A stretch of DNA of 10,142 nt from JBFGCT01 sp041581055 (GTDB taxonomy: Bacteria; Actinomycetota; Acidimicrobiia; Acidimicrobiales; Ilumatobacteraceae). This document shows, piece by piece, positions 5,782-10,142 of this stretch. The stretch lies in contig JBFGCT010000150.1 of NCBI GenBank assembly GCA_041581055.1, positions 1-10,142 of the forward strand, in the 5' to 3' direction. Below the pieces are notes generated by a model that had not been told where the DNA came from, did not search any database, and saw nothing but the letters and a program-made list of their open reading frames with translations. Numbering within the stretch: position 1 is the first letter of the stretch; each line of letters starts with the position of its first letter. Position numbers and translations under genes: made by a program.

Positions 5782-6383
5782 ATCGTCGCCGCGTCCGCGT
5801 GCACCTCGATCGCCACCGAGCGGGAACGCCCGACCGATCGCCCGTCGACGAACACGGCCAGCGGCCGCGGGAACGACCACGAGGCGGCGCGGACCGAGCG
5901 GGTCGTGATCCCCGGATGCGGGACGTGGGCGCCGAGCGGCAGCCGCGCGCGGGCGCCCCACCGATCGCGCAGCCGGAGGCCGGCGTCGGCCAGCTGGGCC
6001 TCGGCCCGGCCGTCGTTCGGATGCCCGCGCGGGGCCACGTCCCAATCGCCGATGAACTCGGCGTTCATCACGGCGAGCACCGGCCCCCGCCACCACGAGC
6101 CACCCCACCACGGCGAGCGGGCCACGACGTGGGCGACGGCACGGCGGGGGGCGCCGTCGTCGAGCGTCACCTCCAGCAGGTCGACGGGTAGGGCGAGCAG
6201 CGTGTCCCGGTCGCCCAGCTCGGGCGCGCCGAGCGTCTTGTGCATGTCACCCGCCCGCGTGGCGGTCGGCCGGCCACGCGGGTCGCAGAGTGCGGCGGCG
6301 AGCGCGTGGTCGCTCCCGACGACGTCGAGGTCGGGCGGGCGGGCAACCTCGAGACCCCACGGCCGGCCCTTCTCGATCGTCAC
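5772..6383 (-). CDS. Stand-alone protein resembling the C-terminal domain of YegS/diacylglycerol kinase-like lipid kinases
   Basis: The product has 203 residues from a GTG start whose bases overlap the helicase stop (GTGA), the main reason for choosing this start although the frame stays open further upstream. The clearest match is MNAEFIGDWDVAPRGHPNDG (106-125), which corresponds to the N-x-x-x-x-G...vaP-x-a-x-x-DG segment in the second beta-rich domain of YegS/LCB5-type kinases. LPLGAHVPHPGI (148-159) and the final FVDGRSVGRSRSVAIEVHADA (178-198) also fit that domain. The N-terminal catalytic GGDGT loop of real lipid or NAD kinases is absent, so kinase activity is doubtful. I recall similar short proteins in other actinobacteria, so this is probably a distinct family and not a truncated gene. 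A lipid-binding or accessory role is only a guess. It is the last gene of the tat-helY operon, and its stop overlaps the antiporter stop. Confidence 0.72.
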   Translation of the reverse strand: MTIEKGRPWGLEVARPPDLDVVGSDHALAAALCDPRGRPTATRAGDMHKTLGAPELGDRDTLLALPVDLLEVTLDDGAPRRAVAHVVARSPWWGGSWWRGPVLAVMNAEFIGDWDVAPRGHPNDGRAEAQLADAGLRLRDRWGARARLPLGAHVPHPGITTRSVRAASWSFPRPLAVFVDGRSVGRSRSVAIEVHADAATIYA

Positions 6384-9067
6384 GGCGCGCCGCCGCTCAT
6401 GGGCGGGTTCGAGACCGCCGCCGCGGGGATCGTGCTGTCGGCGACCACGCCGCGGAAGGCGGCCTCCGCCGCTCGGCCCGCGGCCCGCCGGGTGCCGGCC
6501 GCCGGCGCCGTCAGCGCGAGCTGCCGGAGGAGATCGATCAGCTGGCGGATGTTGCGGACGAAATCGCCGCCGGTCAGCTCCTCGTCGCTCACCAGGTCGG
6601 CGAACCCCTCGCCGGCGACCCAGGCGTAGGCGACCGCGGCGAACGTCGGGTCGGGTGGCCGATGCTCGCCGAGGCCGGCCGCCCGCTCCTGCGCGGCGAG
6701 ATCCTCGCTGATCGCCTCGATCCGCCGCCATCGCTGGCGGATGTCCTTCGACGAGAACCACGGGGCGGGCGGAGCCTCCGGACTGCGATGCTCGTACACG
6801 ACGGTCGAGACCAGCGCGGCCACGTCGGCCGGGCCGAGGTCGTCGAGCAACCCGGCGCCGACGACCTCGGTGACGAGCAGATCGGATTCGTGGAACGTCT
6901 TGGCCAGCATCTCCCCGGCCGCGGTCAGCGACCAGCTCCCCACGTCGACGTAGCCGAACAACTCGAGCAGGTCGAGCACCCGGTCGAAATCGCGGGCGAG
7001 CGACTGGTTCTTGCCACCGACCCGGCGCTCGAGTTCGGCCACCTCGCGCGTGAGGCGCTCGGCGTCGCCGGCCGCCCGCAGCCGGGCGGTGAGGTTCGGG
7101 TCGCGGGCGACCGGGTGCTGACTCGACAACGAGCGATCACGCGCCGGCGCGCCGCGCGTGCCCGGACCGGGCTTGACCCGCGCCTTGCGGACGCGCCGGG
7201 CGACCTCCTCGCGGTAGTCGCGGCGGTTCGGCGAGAAGTTCGGGGGCACGTCGATCGTGCCGAGCACGAACGGCGGCACGTCGAAGTCGTCGGCGACGAC
7301 GGTGAACCGCTCGGCGCTCTTGTCGATCAACGTCAGCCGGATCCCGCCCTTGCGATGGGCGCTGGCGATGACGGCCGCACTCCCCCGGTGACCGCCCTTG
7401 ACGACGCTGATGACCGCGCCGGGCCGGAGCCGCTCCATCGCCGTCACCACGTCCCTCGAGTTCGACGTCCGACGAGCGGCGCGCTCGCCGCGCTCCGCCT
7501 CGCGCAGGGCCCGGTACTCGGCGATGTCGCCGAACGGGCTCTCGGCCTGTGCCCGGCACTCGTCGCGGGCGATACGCCGCCGTTCCAGGCGAGCCTCGAG
7601 CCGGACGACGTCCCGGTCGGCCTGGTACTGCGCGAACGAGAGGTTGAGCAGGTGATGGGCCTGCTCGCGCGAGTAGGTGCGGATCAGGTTGGCGGTCATG
7701 TTGTACGTCGGGCGAAACGCCGACCGCAAGTGGAACGACGAGCTGCCCGCGAGCTGGGCCACCTCGTCGAATCGCACCCACGGCGACCACAACACGACCG
7801 CGTCGCCGCGGTCGTCGATCCCCCTCCGGCCGGCGCGCCCGGTCAGCTGGGTGTACTCGCCGGGTGTCAGCCGCTCGTGATGGTCGCCGGTGAACTTGGT
7901 CAGCTTCTCGATCACCACCGACCGGGCAGGCATGTTGATCCCCACCGCCAGCGTCTCGGTGGCGAACACCACCTTGACCAGCCCCTCGATGAAGCAGGCC
8001 TCGACGACCTCCTTCATCGGGGGGACCATGCCGGCGTGATGGGCGGCGATGCCGTTGTCGAGCTGGGCCGCGAACTGCCGGAACCCGAGCACCTCCAGAT
8101 CGGCGGTCTCGAGGCCCCCCAGGCGTTCGTCGATGATCCGGGCGATCGCCCGCCGCTCCTGCGCCGACGTCAACCTCATCCCGGCGTCGACGCAGACCCG
8201 CGCCGCCTCCTCGCACTGCGCTCGGCTGAAGATGAAGAAGATCGCCGGCAACAGCGCGTGCGTCTCGAGCAGCCGCACGACCTCGACACGCCCCGGCGTC
8301 GCCAGCCTTCGGCGGTTGTCCCCCGCGCTCTTGGAGCTCGCGCCGTTCGCCCCGCGCCGCCGGCCCGGCCCGTAGCGGATGGCCGACTCGTCCAACCGGA
8401 GGGCGTCTCGGTTGACGCCGCCGTCGACGAAGACCGGCAGCAGGCGCAGGCGATCGTTCGTGCGGTCGGCGGCGAGGTACCGGTTCTCGAGCGGCACCGG
8501 CCGGCGCTGCTCGACGATCGCCTCGGTCGGGCCGCGGGCGGTCGAGATCCAGTCGGCCAGGTCGCCGACGTTGCTGACCGTCGCCGAGAGGCAGACCAAC
8601 CGGACCGTTTGCGGCAGGTGGATGATCACCTCCTCCCAGACCGGGCCGCGGTACGCGTCCTGCAGGAAGTGCACCTCGTCGAGCACGACGAGCCCGAGAT
8701 CGTGCAGTGCCGCCGAGGACGCGTAGATCATGTTTCGCAGCACCTCGGTGGTCATCACGATCACCGGCGCGGACGGGTTGACCGTGTTGTCGCCGGTCAA
8801 CAGCCCGATCGCGTCGGCGCCGTGGATCTCGGAGAGGTCGCGGAACTTCTGATTCGAGAGGGCCTTGATCGGCGCCGTGTAGAACGCCCGCCGGCCGTCG
8901 ACCAGCGCGCCCGCCACTCCGTACTCGGCGACCACGGTCTTCCCGCTTCCGGTCGGCGCGGCGACGACGACGTGACGACCGGCGTCGAGGGCGTCGAACG
9001 CGTCGATCTGGTACTGATCGAGCGTGAAGTCGTAGCGAGCCGTCAGCTCGGACCGATCAGCGCGCAC
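6380..9067 (-). CDS. helY: Ski2/Mtr4-like superfamily 2 RNA helicase HelY
   Basis: This 895-residue ATP-dependent helicase has all the core motifs. A Q-motif region with YQIDAFDAL lies near 19-27, followed by Walker A APTGSGKT (37-44), motif Ia APIKALSNQK (65-74), DEVH (130-133), SAT (161-163), the ATETLAVGINMP region (369-380) and motif VI QLTGRAGRRG (407-416). An Arg/Gly/Ser-rich linker (about 232-256) separates the RecA domains. Residues 545-610 look like a beta-barrel insertion, and 730-895 form the DSHCT domain, including GDFVRNIRQLIDLLRQL (834-850). These features place it with Ski2, Mtr4 and mycobacterial HelY. It is expected to unwind RNA for decay or processing; bacterial substrates are poorly known. 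The GTG start lies 22 bp after the tatC stop, the same tatC-helY order as in Mycobacterium (Rv2093c-Rv2092c). The TGA overlaps the GTG of the next gene. Confidence 0.95.
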   Translation of the reverse strand: MRADRSELTARYDFTLDQYQIDAFDALDAGRHVVVAAPTGSGKTVVAEYGVAGALVDGRRAFYTAPIKALSNQKFRDLSEIHGADAIGLLTGDNTVNPSAPVIVMTTEVLRNMIYASSAALHDLGLVVLDEVHFLQDAYRGPVWEEVIIHLPQTVRLVCLSATVSNVGDLADWISTARGPTEAIVEQRRPVPLENRYLAADRTNDRLRLLPVFVDGGVNRDALRLDESAIRYGPGRRRGANGASSKSAGDNRRRLATPGRVEVVRLLETHALLPAIFFIFSRAQCEEAARVCVDAGMRLTSAQERRAIARIIDERLGGLETADLEVLGFRQFAAQLDNGIAAHHAGMVPPMKEVVEACFIEGLVKVVFATETLAVGINMPARSVVIEKLTKFTGDHHERLTPGEYTQLTGRAGRRGIDDRGDAVVLWSPWVRFDEVAQLAGSSSFHLRSAFRPTYNMTANLIRTYSREQAHHLLNLSFAQYQADRDVVRLEARLERRRIARDECRAQAESPFGDIAEYRALREAERGERAARRTSNSRDVVTAMERLRPGAVISVVKGGHRGSAAVIASAHRKGGIRLTLIDKSAERFTVVADDFDVPPFVLGTIDVPPNFSPNRRDYREEVARRVRKARVKPGPGTRGAPARDRSLSSQHPVARDPNLTARLRAAGDAERLTREVAELERRVGGKNQSLARDFDRVLDLLELFGYVDVGSWSLTAAGEMLAKTFHESDLLVTEVVGAGLLDDLGPADVAALVSTVVYEHRSPEAPPAPWFSSKDIRQRWRRIEAISEDLAAQERAAGLGEHRPPDPTFAAVAYAWVAGEGFADLVSDEELTGGDFVRNIRQLIDLLRQLALTAPAAGTRRAAGRAAEAAFRGVVADSTIPAAAVSNPPMSGGAP

Positions 9068-9089
9068 GAGCCCAGTGTGGCAGGCCGGG

Positions 9090-9869
9090 TCAGGTCTCGG
9101 CAGGACGCTTGCGGACGATCAGCCAGCCGACGAGGATGGCGAAGAAGTACAGCACGAGCATCGGGACCGCGAGCATCATCAGCGTCACCGGGTCGCCGGA
9201 CGGGGTGATCAACGCGGCGAGGACGAAGACGCCGATCGTGGCGTAGCGCCAGCTCGACAGCAGCCGCCTGGGTTTGACGACGTTCGCCAACTGGAGGAAC
9301 ACGAACAGGACCGGGAGCAGGAAGCCGATGCCGAAGGCGAAGATCATCAAGCCGATGAGCTCGATGTAGCTGCTGACGGTGAAGATCTCCCTGACGTCCT
9401 CGCCGGCCCACGAGATCAAGAACTCGAGAGCACGGCCGACGGTGACGTAGGCGAGGGCGCCGCCGGCGGAGAACAGGATCACCGACGACAGGACGAACGG
9501 GATCGCGTACTTGCGCTCTCTCTTGTTCAGCGCCGGGACGACGAACCGCCAGACCTGCCAGAGGATGACGGGAAGCGCCAGGATGATGCCGCCGTACATG
9601 CCGACGCGGATGCGCGTCGACAGGCCTTGCGTCGGGCTGTTGATGTACAGGTCGGCGTCGCAGAACCCCTCCGACTTCGCCTCGCACAGCGACCGGTACG
9701 GCTCGAGCAGGAAGTCGAGCACCGGGTCGTAGAACGCGATGATCAGGACCATCCCGATCGACACGGCGAGCGCCGACCGGATGATCCGGGCCCGCAGCTC
9801 ACCGAGATGCTCGGTGAGCGTCATCGTGTCCTCGACGCCGGCCTCCTCGGCGACGTCCTGATCGCTCAT
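9090..9869 (-). CDS. tatC: Twin-arginine translocase subunit TatC
   Basis: TatC is the six-helix membrane core that recognises the twin-arginine signal peptide and, with TatA/TatB, exports folded proteins. This 259-residue protein has a cytoplasmic N-terminus with MTLTEHLGELRARI (16-29), where Glu24 matches the conserved Glu of the family HL-x-ELR signal-binding motif. Residues 104-119 include WQVWRFVVPALNKRER, with Glu118 at the position of the essential first cytoplasmic loop Glu (E103 of E. coli). Six hydrophobic segments lie near 30-50, 87-110, 122-145, 168-195, 206-222 and 228-252. The first periplasmic loop (50-85) is long and has cysteines at 62 and 70 that could form a disulfide. The ATG overlaps the TGA of the upstream gene (ATGA), and helY follows after 22 bp. 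Length and motifs are normal, and the assignment is secure. Confidence 0.97.
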   Translation of the reverse strand: MSDQDVAEEAGVEDTMTLTEHLGELRARIIRSALAVSIGMVLIIAFYDPVLDFLLEPYRSLCEAKSEGFCDADLYINSPTQGLSTRIRVGMYGGIILALPVILWQVWRFVVPALNKRERKYAIPFVLSSVILFSAGGALAYVTVGRALEFLISWAGEDVREIFTVSSYIELIGLMIFAFGIGFLLPVLFVFLQLANVVKPRRLLSSWRYATIGVFVLAALITPSGDPVTLMMLAVPMLVLYFFAILVGWLIVRKRPAET

Positions 9870-10142
9870 GCCGTGGCCGTCTCGTCGGTGCTCTCGACCG
9901 ATCGTCGACCGTCGTCTGCCGCGGCGCCGGCGGCGCGATCGGGCGGGCCTTCACCGGGCTCGCCATCGGGGCTCGATTCGACCCGCCGGGGTGCCGCCGA
10001 ATGGAAGCGCGGCCCGGGGACGACGGGTGCGGGATCGCCATCCGCCGCGGCACGGTCAGCGTCGGCACTCCCCGCGTCGGCGCGCTCCGCGTCGGCACTC
10101 CCCGCGTCGGCGCGCTCCGCGTCGGCGCGCTCCGCGTCGGCG
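9866..10142 (-). CDS. C-terminal tail of the gene upstream of tatC, probably TatA/TatB family (N-terminus outside window)
   Basis: A minus-strand frame is open from the right edge to a TGA at 9868-9866, overlapping the tatC ATG by four bases (ATGA). The visible 91 residues are low in complexity: ADAER and ADAGS pentads at the start, then VVPGPRFHSAAPRRVES and an acidic Ala/Gly/Pro/Glu end. There is no membrane segment. In mycobacteria and many other actinobacteria tatA directly precedes tatC, and TatA/TatB proteins end in variable charged tails, so a long TatA tail is the simplest reading. The diagnostic TatA N-terminal helix and FG hinge would lie beyond the edge, so identity rests on position. 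Strong G/C third-position bias and the overlap with tatC support coding. Confidence 0.7.
   Translation of the reverse strand, partial: ADAERADAERADAGSADAERADAGSADADRAAADGDPAPVVPGPRFHSAAPRRVESSPDGEPGEGPPDRAAGAAADDGRRSVESTDETATA
10061..10142 (-). repeat. 15/30-bp tandem repeat in the probable tatA tail
   Basis: Two identical 30-bp units occupy 10061-10090 and 10091-10120. Each consists of two related 15-bp halves, gtcggcactccccgc (A) and gtcggcgcgctccgc (B). A further B half follows at 10121-10135, and another begins at 10136 and is cut by the window edge, giving A-B-A-B-B-B'. The 15-bp period is five codons, encoding ADAGS (A) and ADAER (B) on the minus strand. Perfect copies imply recent expansion, and length changes would stay in frame. 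Confidence 0.88.

Noticed and set aside
6384..6761. In-frame N-terminal extension of the YegS-like gene up to 6761
   Set aside because: The extra 126 codons give Arg/Gly-rich sequence overlapping the DSHCT domain of helY. The family-like sequence begins at the GTG at 6383, which overlaps the helicase stop.
6290..9208. Long plus-strand open frame (972 codons) antisense to helY
   Set aside because: Its product is an Arg/Asp/Gly/Val-rich sequence with no motifs, while the opposite strand carries every superfamily 2 helicase motif. Long antisense frames are expected at this GC content.
1..10142. Search for tRNA, rRNA, transposase, phage, toxin-antitoxin or defence genes
   Set aside because: I saw no such motifs. 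The genes are housekeeping or uncharacterised chromosomal families with even base composition throughout.

Overview
This is ordinary chromosomal DNA from a very GC-rich bacterium. The tatC-helY gene order, the DUF4193-like acidic protein, frequent GTG starts and -10 hexamers sitting 7-8 nt from start codons point to Actinomycetota. Acidimicrobiia (Ilumatobacter-like) is my best guess, but it is inferred from recalled protein families and no marker gene proves it. I see no phage, insertion sequence, CRISPR array, tRNA or rRNA. No intergenic stretch exceeds about 150 bases.

Layout. 3-206 (+) is the Pro/Ala/Thr-rich C-terminal tail of an unidentified protein. 255-1040 (+) is a crotonase-family enoyl-CoA hydratase. 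It converges across a short gap (1041-1122), which holds a 13-bp triplicate and a 14-bp palindrome, on a three-gene minus-strand unit. Read 5' to 3' on its own strand, that unit is a hyperacidic protein with a four-cysteine tail (2604-2125), an uncharacterised actinobacterial protein (2093-1569) and a GNAT acetyltransferase (1569-1123). A perfect TGTGA-N6-TCACA palindrome of the CRP type lies upstream of the unit at 2707-2722. Next, also on the minus strand, is a double-length ThyX-family protein (4351-2750). It is transcribed divergently from a CPA1 (NhaP-type) cation/proton antiporter (4459-5781, +).

The right half is a compact minus-strand operon running into the window from its right edge: the tail of a probable TatA (10142-9866), tatC (9869-9090), the Ski2-like helicase helY (9067-6380), and a stand-alone protein resembling the C-terminal half of YegS-type lipid kinases (6383-5772). 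Junctions are 4-nt ATGA/GTGA overlaps or a 22-bp gap, so translational coupling is likely. tatA-tatC-helY is the order known from mycobacteria, where the first two build the twin-arginine export channel and helY encodes a superfamily 2 helicase.

The points most worth a second look are the ThyX-like protein, whose two tandem domains have lost complementary halves of the signature motif; the CRP-like operator ahead of the acidic-protein operon; three apparent leaderless promoters; and the orphan YegS-like domain coupled to helY. I found no convincing wholly new multi-gene system.
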